DNA of 64,000 bases from JAPHSX01 sp039714395 (GTDB taxonomy: Bacteria > Pseudomonadota > Gammaproteobacteria > Thiohalomonadales > Thiohalomonadaceae), in assembly GCA_039714395.1 (NCBI GenBank), contig JBDLJH010000007.1, positions 77,098-141,097 of the forward strand, read 5' to 3'. The notes beneath the pieces are model-generated. The model saw only the letters and a program-made list of their open reading frames with translations. It had not been told where the DNA came from and ran no database searches. The translations under genes were made by a program, and so were the position numbers. Below, one piece after another: positions 8,968 to 16,383 of the stretch. Each line of letters starts with the position of its first letter. The stretch's first letter is position 1.

Positions 8968-9891
8968 ATGTACCGTATTCGTTTTCATGGTCGAGGTGGT
9001 CAAGGGATGAAGACCGCCAGCCGCATCCTCGGCAGCGCCTTCTTCCATCAGGGCTACGAGGTGCAGGATGCACCGCGTTACGGTGCCGAGCGACGCGGTG
9101 CACCGATCTTCGCCTTTGTGCGTGCCGACAGAGCCCCGATCAATGAACGTGGCATTATCGACAAGCCCGATCTCATTATCGTCGCCGATGATACTCTGGT
9201 ACCGGTACCCGCCGCCGGTGTGGTGGCCGGTGCCGACGAACACACCGTTTTGCTAATCAACAGCCATACCGATGTTAACGAATGGCAGCAGCGACTCAAC
9301 TATCCAGGCCCTATTGTTGTTTTTCCTGCTCCTGAGGAGGTTGCGGATCGGGCCGAGATGCCATTTATCGGTGCCCTATGTGCCGGTGCAGCAGCGGCCC
9401 TGTGTAATGTTATCAACAGAGATTCACTGCAACAGGCGATTGAGCAGGAGCTGGGACACCTGGGCAGTGATATTGTTGAGAGGAATAGTCAACGCGCACT
9501 GCACGCCTTTGATGTGATGCAGAGAGAGGAAGCAAATGTGGTTGAGGGCATTTCCGCCGATGCCGCTGCGTGGCGGGCACCGGAGTGGATCGAGCTACCG
9601 TTCGACGATGCGCGCACCGCCGCTCCGGTGATTCACGCCGCCGATAATACCGATGCACTGAAGACCGGCTCATGGCGCACCATGCGACCGGTGATTGACT
9701 ATGAACGCTGCAACAAATGCTGGTGGATTTGCAGCACATTCTGTCCCGATGGCGCCATCGCCGTGGAAGAGGGAAGTCCGGTGATCGATTATGACCACTG
9801 TAAGGGGTGTCTGGTCTGCGTCGCACAGTGTCCACCACACGCCATTGAGGCGGTGACGGAACACCAGGCCGCCGAAAAGGAGAAGAGTTGA
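8968..9891 (+). CDS. 2-oxoacid:ferredoxin oxidoreductase, fused gamma-delta subunit
   Basis: A 307-aa fusion. Residues 1 to about 190 form the gamma subunit (IRFHGRGGQGMKTASRIL, then RYGAERRGAP). The C-terminal part is a two-cluster ferredoxin domain with CNKCWWICSTFCP and CKGCLVCVAQCP, which takes the place of a separate delta subunit. It passes electrons from the catalytic alpha/beta subunits to soluble ferredoxin. The stop codon overlaps the next ATG by one base, showing translational coupling. The first motif has CxxCxxxCxxxC spacing, slightly wider than the usual CxxCxxC, which may alter that cluster. Confidence 0.9.
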   Translation: MYRIRFHGRGGQGMKTASRILGSAFFHQGYEVQDAPRYGAERRGAPIFAFVRADRAPINERGIIDKPDLIIVADDTLVPVPAAGVVAGADEHTVLLINSHTDVNEWQQRLNYPGPIVVFPAPEEVADRAEMPFIGALCAGAAAALCNVINRDSLQQAIEQELGHLGSDIVERNSQRALHAFDVMQREEANVVEGISADAAAWRAPEWIELPFDDARTAAPVIHAADNTDALKTGSWRTMRPVIDYERCNKCWWICSTFCPDGAIAVEEGSPVIDYDHCKGCLVCVAQCPPHAIEAVTEHQAAEKEKS

Positions 9892-11159
9892 TGACGCGAC
9901 TGTTAATGACCGGCAACGCAGCGGCAGCCTGGGGGGCTCGTCTGGCCGAGGTCGATTACATTCCTGCCTTCCCGATCACCCCGCAGACCGAGATCATCGA
10001 GAGCCTGGGGGCATGGATAGATAAAGGTGAGATGCCGGGGCGTATGGTCACCCTTGAGTCGGAGCACTCGATGATCACTGCCGCTGGCAGTGCCGCGGCC
10101 ACTGGCGTGCGCGTTTTCAGTGCCACCTCCAGTCAGGGGCTGCTCTACGCTATGGAGATGCTCTATACCGTCTCGGGCTGGCGTGCCCCCTTCGTACTGG
10201 CCAATGTCTCGCGCGGACTCGCCTCACCGATCACCCTGGAACCGGATCACAACGATATTCTTGCCGCACGCGACTCGGGCTTTTTGCAGATCCACTGCGC
10301 CACCTGTCAGGAGGTGCTCGACTCGACGCTTATCGCCTACCGGCTGGCTGAGGATGAGCGGGTACGACTGCCGGTGATCGTTAACCTCGATGGTTTCTAT
10401 CTCAGCTTTACCCGTGAGCCGGTCACCCTGCCGGAGCAGGAGAAGGTGCGGCAATTTCTGCCACCCTTTGATGCGGAGAACATGATGTTTCGCGCCAGCT
10501 CACCGGAGAGTCAAGCGGTGGCTGTACTGGGCGGTGGACCGTACTCCTACTTCCGATATGAAACCCATCTTGCCGCACAAAATGCACTCACTGTTTACGA
10601 TGAAATCGCCGCCGAATTCAAGCTGCTGTTTGGTCGCCATCACGGTGCACTGGAGTGTTACCGCTGTGATGATGCGGAGTACCTGTTTGTGATGATGGGC
10701 TCCTTTGCCACCAAGGCCAAAGAGGCGGTGGACAGGCTGCGTGATGCCGGCTGGTCGATAGGGCTGGTGCGGCCACGCCTGCTACGTCCCTTGCCGCATC
10801 AGGCACTGCAAAAGGTGTTGTGCAAACGGCGTGCAGTTGCGGTGATCGATCAAAATATCTCTATGGGTATGGGCGGCGTACTGCATAGTGAGATCACCTC
10901 GGTACTTTATGGCAAACCCGATGCCCCGTTACTCGCCAGTTTTATCGGTGGCCTGGGCGGACGCGACATTCCGGCCGAAGAGTTTTTCCAAATAGCCAAG
11001 GTGTTGCGTGATGCGGTGGAGCAGGGAAGTGCGCCACCACCGCGACTGCTCTACACCGAAAACGAATTACGGGAAGTACGCAAACTGCAGGCGATAGCCA
11101 GCGTAGAGCGAGCTGAGTTGAGGGCCGATGGGGAGATGGGGGAAAAGGGCGATGAGTGA
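9891..11159 (+). CDS. 2-oxoacid:ferredoxin oxidoreductase alpha subunit
   Basis: A 422-aa alpha subunit of a pyruvate/2-oxoisovalerate/2-oxoglutarate:ferredoxin oxidoreductase. It has the domain I segment (TGNAAAAWGARLAEVDYIPAFP, PQTEIIE, LESEHSMITAAGSAAATG), a middle domain II, and a C-terminal transketolase-like segment (VRPRLLRPLP, AVIDQNISMG). I use the ATG at 9891, which overlaps the upstream TGA and has AAAGGAG eight bases before it. With the gamma-delta and beta subunits it decarboxylates a 2-oxoacid to acyl-CoA, or runs in reverse. The exact substrate cannot be read from the sequence. Confidence 0.9.
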   Translation: MTRLLMTGNAAAAWGARLAEVDYIPAFPITPQTEIIESLGAWIDKGEMPGRMVTLESEHSMITAAGSAAATGVRVFSATSSQGLLYAMEMLYTVSGWRAPFVLANVSRGLASPITLEPDHNDILAARDSGFLQIHCATCQEVLDSTLIAYRLAEDERVRLPVIVNLDGFYLSFTREPVTLPEQEKVRQFLPPFDAENMMFRASSPESQAVAVLGGGPYSYFRYETHLAAQNALTVYDEIAAEFKLLFGRHHGALECYRCDDAEYLFVMMGSFATKAKEAVDRLRDAGWSIGLVRPRLLRPLPHQALQKVLCKRRAVAVIDQNISMGMGGVLHSEITSVLYGKPDAPLLASFIGGLGGRDIPAEEFFQIAKVLRDAVEQGSAPPPRLLYTENELREVRKLQAIASVERAELRADGEMGEKGDE

Positions 11160-12072
11160 GAACACCATCTTCAAGAACCTGAAAAATATGCCCTCAACCC
11201 ATCTGCTTGGCACCGGCACGCCGATGTGCGCCGGTTGTGGTGGCCTTGAGGCATTGCATGAGGTCTATGACATCCTCGGTGAGAAGACGGTATTCGTTAA
11301 TGCTGCCGGTTGCATGACACTACTCTCCGTCTACCCCTTCACGCCGTTTCGCGGTGGCTGGCTCTACACCGCGATGGCCTCGGCCCCTGCTGGTGCGCAG
11401 GGGGTACGCGATGCCCTCGATATTCTCAAGGACAAGGGTGCGATCGACGAGGACGAGGATATGCAGGTGGTGGTACTCACCGGCGATGGCGCGGCCTACG
11501 GCATGGGGCTCTCGGCCACCTCCGGGGCAATGGAGCGCGACCTCGATTTTATCTACCTCTGTTACGACAACGAGGGCTACGGCAATACCGGTCAACAGTT
11601 TTCAGGTGCTACACCGCACGGTGCGAAAACTGCAACCAGCACAGGGAGTCGTGGTTATCCCGGCTACAAGAAACCACTGTTCGATATCTGGGCGGCACAC
11701 AAACCGGCCTATGTCGCCACGGTGATCGGTGCCGAGCCACTGGACCTGGCGCGCAAGATTGAAAAGGCAAAGACGATGAAAGGGCCAAGGATGATTATCG
11801 CGCTCTCTCCCTGTCCCACCGGCTGGGTCTACGACCCAAAAGAGACAGCCCATATCGGACAACTCGCAGTGAAGAGCGGGGTATGGCCGTTAAAGGAGGT
11901 TATCGACGGCAAGGTGGTGCATACCAAGGTGCCGCATAAGCGTGTGCCGGTTGAGGAGTATCTAAAGCTACAGGGGCGCTACAAACACCTGTTCGAGCCG
12001 CAACGTAATGAAAAGCTAGTTGCCGAGATCCAGGCACGGGTCGATGCCTACTGGGAGGGGGTGGAAGAGTAA
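11152..12072 (+). CDS. 2-oxoacid:ferredoxin oxidoreductase beta subunit (TPP-binding)
   Basis: A 306-aa thiamine-diphosphate and 4Fe-4S subunit. Visible features are CAGCGG near residue 18, NAAGC near residue 47, the TPP motif beginning GDGAAYGMG, NEGYGNTGQQ and a late ALSPCPTGW cysteine. The ATG at 11152 lies inside the end of the alpha gene (8-base overlap) and follows GGGGGAAAAGGG. A longer in-frame start at 11128 would add eight unlikely residues. The HGAKTATSTGS and GYKKP segments place it with pyruvate/oxoisovalerate enzymes rather than clearly with 2-oxoglutarate ones, a weak inference. Confidence 0.9.
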   Translation: MSENTIFKNLKNMPSTHLLGTGTPMCAGCGGLEALHEVYDILGEKTVFVNAAGCMTLLSVYPFTPFRGGWLYTAMASAPAGAQGVRDALDILKDKGAIDEDEDMQVVVLTGDGAAYGMGLSATSGAMERDLDFIYLCYDNEGYGNTGQQFSGATPHGAKTATSTGSRGYPGYKKPLFDIWAAHKPAYVATVIGAEPLDLARKIEKAKTMKGPRMIIALSPCPTGWVYDPKETAHIGQLAVKSGVWPLKEVIDGKVVHTKVPHKRVPVEEYLKLQGRYKHLFEPQRNEKLVAEIQARVDAYWEGVEE

Positions 12073-13775
12073 TGGGCATGAGTTATATCCATCGCGGTGG
12101 CGGCTCCCCATTAATTGGTAAAACGATCCCGCAACACTTTGCCGAGATCGTTAATCGTTACCCCGATCAGGAGGCGGTGGTCTCGCTGTCACAACATCGG
12201 CGTCTAAACTATCGCGAATTTGCAGCAGAAATCGATCGACTTGCTCGCGGACTGGTTGCTTTCGGTTACGGACGGGGCGATCGCATCGGCGTCTGGTCGA
12301 CCAACAATATAGAGTGGCTGTTGCTACAGATGGCCACCGCCCGTATCGGTGCAGTACTGGTCAATATCAATCCTGCCTATCAGGTGAAAGAGCTGGCCTA
12401 CGCGCTGCAGCGATCCGAGGTGCAGGGGCTGTTTATTATTCCCCGATTTAAGAGCAGCGACTATGTCGCAATGCTACGTAAACTGATCCCCGAACTCGAT
12501 TCGGCATCACCACTAAACAACAGCGAATTTCCTCTACTCAAACACATCGTAGTCTATGAACCGTCAGACCCAGATAATACAGCGAGCCCTGCAACAGGCT
12601 TTGGCGTCTGGCAGGATGTGATCGCGACGGGCGAGGGTGCTTCACCAGAGATACTGGATGAGATCGACACCACTCTGGATTTTGATGACCCGATTAATAT
12701 CCAGTACACCTCCGGCACCACAGGTTCTCCCAAGGCGGTGGTACTGACCCATCACAATATTCTCAACAACGCCTGGTTCTCAGCACAGGAGATGCATTTT
12801 ACTGAGCAGGATCGACTAGTTGTTCCTGTTCCCTTCTACCACTGCTTCGGTATGGTGCTGGCCAACCTGCTCTGTTTTTCTGTTGGTGCCTGCGTGGTGA
12901 ACCCCTGCGAATACTTTGATGCCGGAGCGATATTGAAGGCGGTAGAGAAGGAGAAGTGCACCGCGATCCACGGTGTACCCACCATGTTCATCGCCGAACT
13001 GGAGCATCCCGATTTTTTCAAGTATGACCTTTCCTCCCTACGTACAGGAATCATGGCTGGTGCTCCCTGCCCACCGGTGCTAATGAAACGGGTGATGGAA
13101 GAGATACACTGCCACGAGATCCTCATCGGCTACGGCCAGACTGAAGCATCTCCACTGACCCACCTCACCTCACGCGATGATTCAATGCAGCGGCGTACTG
13201 AAACAGTCGGCACCAATCTGCCGCATCAGGAGGTGAAGGTAATCGATACTGAGAACGGACGTATCGTACCGCTCGGCACAACTGGTGAGATCTGTTTTCG
13301 TGGCTACCACATTATGCGCGAATACTACGGCCAGCCCGAGAAAACTTCCGAGACCATCGACACGGCTGGATGGCTACACTCTGGTGACCTTGGCACTATG
13401 GATGAAGAGGGGTATGTGTGTATTACCGGTCGTTTGAAAGACATGATCATCCGTGGCGGTGAGAATATCTACCCACGTGAGATCGAGGACTTCCTCTTCA
13501 CCCACCCCAAGGTAGCCGAGGTGGCGGTGTTCGGTATCCCTGACGACTTCTATGGTGAGGAGGTGATGGCGTGGGTAGAACTGCACGCGGACGAGTCACT
13601 GAGTGAAGGAGAGTTGCGTGACTTTTGCATAGGCAATATCTCCCACTTTAAGATCCCTAAAACTATCTGGTTCGTTGATGAGTTCCCGATGACAGTCACC
13701 GGCAAGTTGCAGAAGTTCCGCATGCGCGAGATGGTGCTCGAAAAGCTAAACAGTAAACAAACAGTAGATGAGTAA
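12072..13775 (+). CDS. AMP-forming acyl-CoA synthetase, last gene of oxoacid operon
   Basis: A 567-aa member of the ANL superfamily that activates a carboxylate to acyl-CoA through an acyl-adenylate. Motifs are the P-loop YTSGTTGSPKAVVLTH (about residue 215), GYGQTEASP, the hinge HSGDLGTMDEEGY with GRLKDMIIRGGENIYP, and the C-terminal catalytic lysine in TVTGKLQKF. Size and motifs fit medium-chain or branched fatty acyl-CoA ligases. The ATG shares its A with the previous stop (TAATG), so it is translationally coupled to the oxidoreductase. It may supply or retrieve the acyl-CoA that the oxidoreductase interconverts with a 2-oxoacid. Confidence 0.9.
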   Translation: MGMSYIHRGGGSPLIGKTIPQHFAEIVNRYPDQEAVVSLSQHRRLNYREFAAEIDRLARGLVAFGYGRGDRIGVWSTNNIEWLLLQMATARIGAVLVNINPAYQVKELAYALQRSEVQGLFIIPRFKSSDYVAMLRKLIPELDSASPLNNSEFPLLKHIVVYEPSDPDNTASPATGFGVWQDVIATGEGASPEILDEIDTTLDFDDPINIQYTSGTTGSPKAVVLTHHNILNNAWFSAQEMHFTEQDRLVVPVPFYHCFGMVLANLLCFSVGACVVNPCEYFDAGAILKAVEKEKCTAIHGVPTMFIAELEHPDFFKYDLSSLRTGIMAGAPCPPVLMKRVMEEIHCHEILIGYGQTEASPLTHLTSRDDSMQRRTETVGTNLPHQEVKVIDTENGRIVPLGTTGEICFRGYHIMREYYGQPEKTSETIDTAGWLHSGDLGTMDEEGYVCITGRLKDMIIRGGENIYPREIEDFLFTHPKVAEVAVFGIPDDFYGEEVMAWVELHADESLSEGELRDFCIGNISHFKIPKTIWFVDEFPMTVTGKLQKFRMREMVLEKLNSKQTVDE

Positions 13776-13847
13776 AACGGCTACAGGGATAAAACTTTTC
13801 TGACTCTGCTATATAAATAAGTATGGTAAAAGAAAGAAGGTCTAAAG

Positions 13848-14217
13848 ATGGCAAGCACAGAAGGTAAACTATGGCTGGAACATGAAGGGGGATGGGCCGC
13901 TATTCGCCACGGCGATCCACGCCGGTCACACCCTTCGTGGTGAGTTGCTCCCCTTTTTAGCACTCGATGAGCCAACACGCTTACGTGAGGAGGATCCCTT
14001 CACCGATCGCTGGGAGAAGGTAGTGCCGGGTTGGATCGTCGCAAACCGCTCGCGTTTCGAGGTGGATCTGAACCGTGAACGGAATCAGGCAGTTTATAGC
14101 GCGCCGGAAATGGCCTGGGGACTGCACCTGTGGAAGGCGCCGCTTAGTGATGAAATGGTTGAGCAACGCCAGCAGAACGCCCAGGGATTTAGTAACAGTG
14201 AGATTGCCACAATCTAG
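13848..14217 (+). pseudogene. Broken N-formylglutamate amidohydrolase-like gene
   Basis: The segment from 13882 encodes the N-terminal third of an N-formylglutamate amidohydrolase-family protein (LFATAIHAGHTLR, LREEDPFTDRW, VDLNRERNQAVY, MAWGLHLW). It ends at TAG 14215-14217 after about 110 residues, whereas intact relatives have roughly 250. An ATG at 13848 with GAAGG seven bases upstream starts a frame (KLWLEHEG) that would join the downstream frame if one G were removed from the GGGGG run at 13887-13891. Hence there is both a homopolymer frameshift and a truncation. The remaining C-terminal part is not present downstream. The frameshift could be a sequencing error, but the truncation cannot. 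Confidence 0.7.
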
Positions 14218-14294
14218 CAGACTCCTTATCCACGCGCCTGGGATAAACGGATGGCAATAAAATCTGCATACGAGGGTGACCCTGTTAATCTGCT

Positions 14295-15131
14295 TCAGAT
14301 TATTTCTTCGGTCTCAGGCAGGTAGTGAATCACCCCTTCGAGGATTCCGGCGCTATAGTTGCCATTCATGCCGAGAACCTTGCCTGTTGCCAGGTAGAGC
14401 GTATTCTCATTTTTATTCTCTTTCGCTTGAGTGAGCGCCTCGCTCCGGACATCGTCTTGGGCATTGGCAACCAACACTGAGTTGATCGGACTGACTAGTA
14501 CCGGCAGGTCGTTGCCACTGTCTCCGGCATAGACTACCCGATCCGCTGAGAATCCCTTCTCTTTCACCAGAAACTCAATAGCGTGAACCTTAGTGGCGCT
14601 GCCGGGAAGCAGATCTAGCAGGCCGACGTGCTCGATATCGTCGATGCTCCAGATCAGGCTGGCGTTAACCCCCTTCTCATCGAGCCGCTGCCGCATGGTG
14701 CTAAGCAGGGTCTGGCGGTCGATATCTTCGGGGGTGTAGTAGCTCAGCTTGAAGGTGTTCTGTTTCGCATCTTCCTGTGGGGTCAGTGACTCAATATCTT
14801 CGAATAACGCTTCCAGGGCGGGGCGGTCGTAGCCTGCCCAGTCGGGGGCGATCTCCTGGTGCCAGGCGGGCCACGCTTGCCACTCGCCGTTTTTTATCGA
14901 GTAGATGGTGGTGCCGACATCGCCGATGACAAAGTCGGGTACAGGAATGGTGAACTCATTGATCGCATCGAGCACCAGCTCTTTATGACGGCCGCTGACG
15001 TAGACCAGGGTGACTTCAGGCCGGGCGGTGAAGCGGGAAAAACGCTCACGCGCACCCGGTGACTCAATTGGATCACCGTTAGGCAACAGGGTGCGGTCAA
15101 GGTCGGTGCAGAGCAGTAGTGGTTTAGTCAT
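14295..15131 (-). CDS. Sucrose-6-phosphate phosphatase (HAD-IIB)
   Basis: A 278-aa HAD-superfamily phosphatase starting at the ATG at 15129-15131. The nucleophile motif CTDLDRTLLPNG (Asp10, Asp12) and the metal motif AGDSGNDLPVL are intact, with a Cof-type cap between them (class IIB). It should remove phosphate from sucrose-6-phosphate in the cytoplasm. The start lies within the last codons of the upstream glycosidase gene (8-base overlap), and the synthase precedes that, so the three form one operon. This enzyme supplies the phosphatase activity that the synthase's own HAD domain appears to lack. Glucosyl- or mannosyl-glycerate phosphatase is an alternative. Confidence 0.85.
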   Translation of the reverse strand: MTKPLLLCTDLDRTLLPNGDPIESPGARERFSRFTARPEVTLVYVSGRHKELVLDAINEFTIPVPDFVIGDVGTTIYSIKNGEWQAWPAWHQEIAPDWAGYDRPALEALFEDIESLTPQEDAKQNTFKLSYYTPEDIDRQTLLSTMRQRLDEKGVNASLIWSIDDIEHVGLLDLLPGSATKVHAIEFLVKEKGFSADRVVYAGDSGNDLPVLVSPINSVLVANAQDDVRSEALTQAKENKNENTLYLATGKVLGMNGNYSAGILEGVIHYLPETEEII

Positions 15132-16383
15132 GGTCTTCGATCCTGAATAGCAATTCGCCCCTGAGGGTGTGTTCAGCGATGATCGCCGCCCCGGCGCTCC
15201 AACCCTGATGGAGGGTGCCACAGGGGGTGAGCTTCTTGCCGTGGATGAACTCGGGGAAGGACCAGGCCTCACCGTCACTCTCTAAGGCGTTGGCGTCGTG
15301 AATCCCCTGCAGGAATTTCCCTGCCTGTTCGGTCTTGCCCCGCTTGGCCAAAGCGGCGACGTGGAAGCCGGTGATCATCGGCCAGCGGCCACCGTTGTGA
15401 AATTCGTAGGGGTTGTTGCGAAAGGAGAAGGAGAAGGTTCGTTGCAGGTGTTTCCAGTCCTCATCGTGGCTGTCGATTACTGGCCAGAAGGCGGGCAACA
15501 CGAAGTTCTCTCCATTATCACCAAGCAGGTTTTCATCAATGTAGCTGTCGACAATATTGCGGCGACGCTCATCGGCTACATTAAACAGCGAGGCGAGTAC
15601 ATTGGCGAAGGCGTCGAAACGGTAACCATAGCCCGAGGGTGAGAAGAAGGGGAGCCAAAATTTGCCCAGGCTCTTTGCCGCTGCCTCGGAGCCACGCTGG
15701 TAGGTCACCGGATGGAAGGCATCGTCGGGAACCACTTCAACGACGCCGTTGAACCAGTAGTTGGTGCGGATCAGGTGGCGCAGACGGCTGAGGTGTTCGA
15801 TCAGGGTGTGGTCCTCTGAACCGTAGAGTTCGGCGTGCAGGCAGCAGATGGAACGCTGTGCCTGCAGGTAGAGCAGCTGATCGTAGAGAATGTAACCGGA
15901 ATGGATATACTCATCGGCCCAGTCACCTGCCTGCGGGACATAGATAAGCCCACGATTGTTAAACTCCCAGGCACCGAGCAGGAAACGAACCTTCTCCACA
16001 TGCGGCAAGATCATCTCGAGAAAGTCGCTATCACCAGTGGCCTTATAATATTCGGCGCAGCCGATAATAAACCAGAGGTTGGAGTCGACTCGACCGCTGG
16101 TGCCTCCGAAGCTGACCCGTTCCAGCAGCGGGTCGACGTTGCTGGGAATCTCGCCGTGTGGCCCCTGGTAACGGGCCAGGGTGGTGAGGGTGGCGCGCAC
16201 CCCGTGGATCAGCTCCGCATCCTCGGTTAGCAGGGCAGCGAGGGAGAGGATTACCCCGTCGCGCGCCCAGATACGGCGGTAGTTGGCGCTGTCTGTGGTC
16301 GAGGCGAGGAAGCCGTCCGGCGTGCAGCAGCGGTGCAGCATATCCAGAGCCTGACGATAGCCCTCACTTGGTTTATTATCCAT
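15124..16383 (-). CDS. GH100/amylo-alpha-1,6-glucosidase-like glycosidase in sucrose operon
   Basis: A 419-aa protein of the (alpha/alpha)6-barrel glycosidase type. It starts at the ATG at 16381-16383 behind AAGGAGG. Characteristic segments are NYRRIWARDG (Asp42 a likely acid), HGEIPSNVDP, GRVDSNLWFI, QAGDWADEY, NGGRWPMITGF and DGEAWSFPEF, which carries a possible base. These match the GH100 neutral invertase/debranching-like group often found beside bacterial sucrose-phosphate synthase. In this place it probably hydrolyses sucrose, or a sucrosyl or glucosyl derivative, balancing synthesis. There is no signal peptide, so it is cytoplasmic. It overlaps the genes on both sides by eight bases. 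Confidence 0.75.
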   Translation of the reverse strand: MDNKPSEGYRQALDMLHRCCTPDGFLASTTDSANYRRIWARDGVILSLAALLTEDAELIHGVRATLTTLARYQGPHGEIPSNVDPLLERVSFGGTSGRVDSNLWFIIGCAEYYKATGDSDFLEMILPHVEKVRFLLGAWEFNNRGLIYVPQAGDWADEYIHSGYILYDQLLYLQAQRSICCLHAELYGSEDHTLIEHLSRLRHLIRTNYWFNGVVEVVPDDAFHPVTYQRGSEAAAKSLGKFWLPFFSPSGYGYRFDAFANVLASLFNVADERRRNIVDSYIDENLLGDNGENFVLPAFWPVIDSHDEDWKHLQRTFSFSFRNNPYEFHNGGRWPMITGFHVAALAKRGKTEQAGKFLQGIHDANALESDGEAWSFPEFIHGKKLTPCGTLHQGWSAGAAIIAEHTLRGELLFRIEDHD

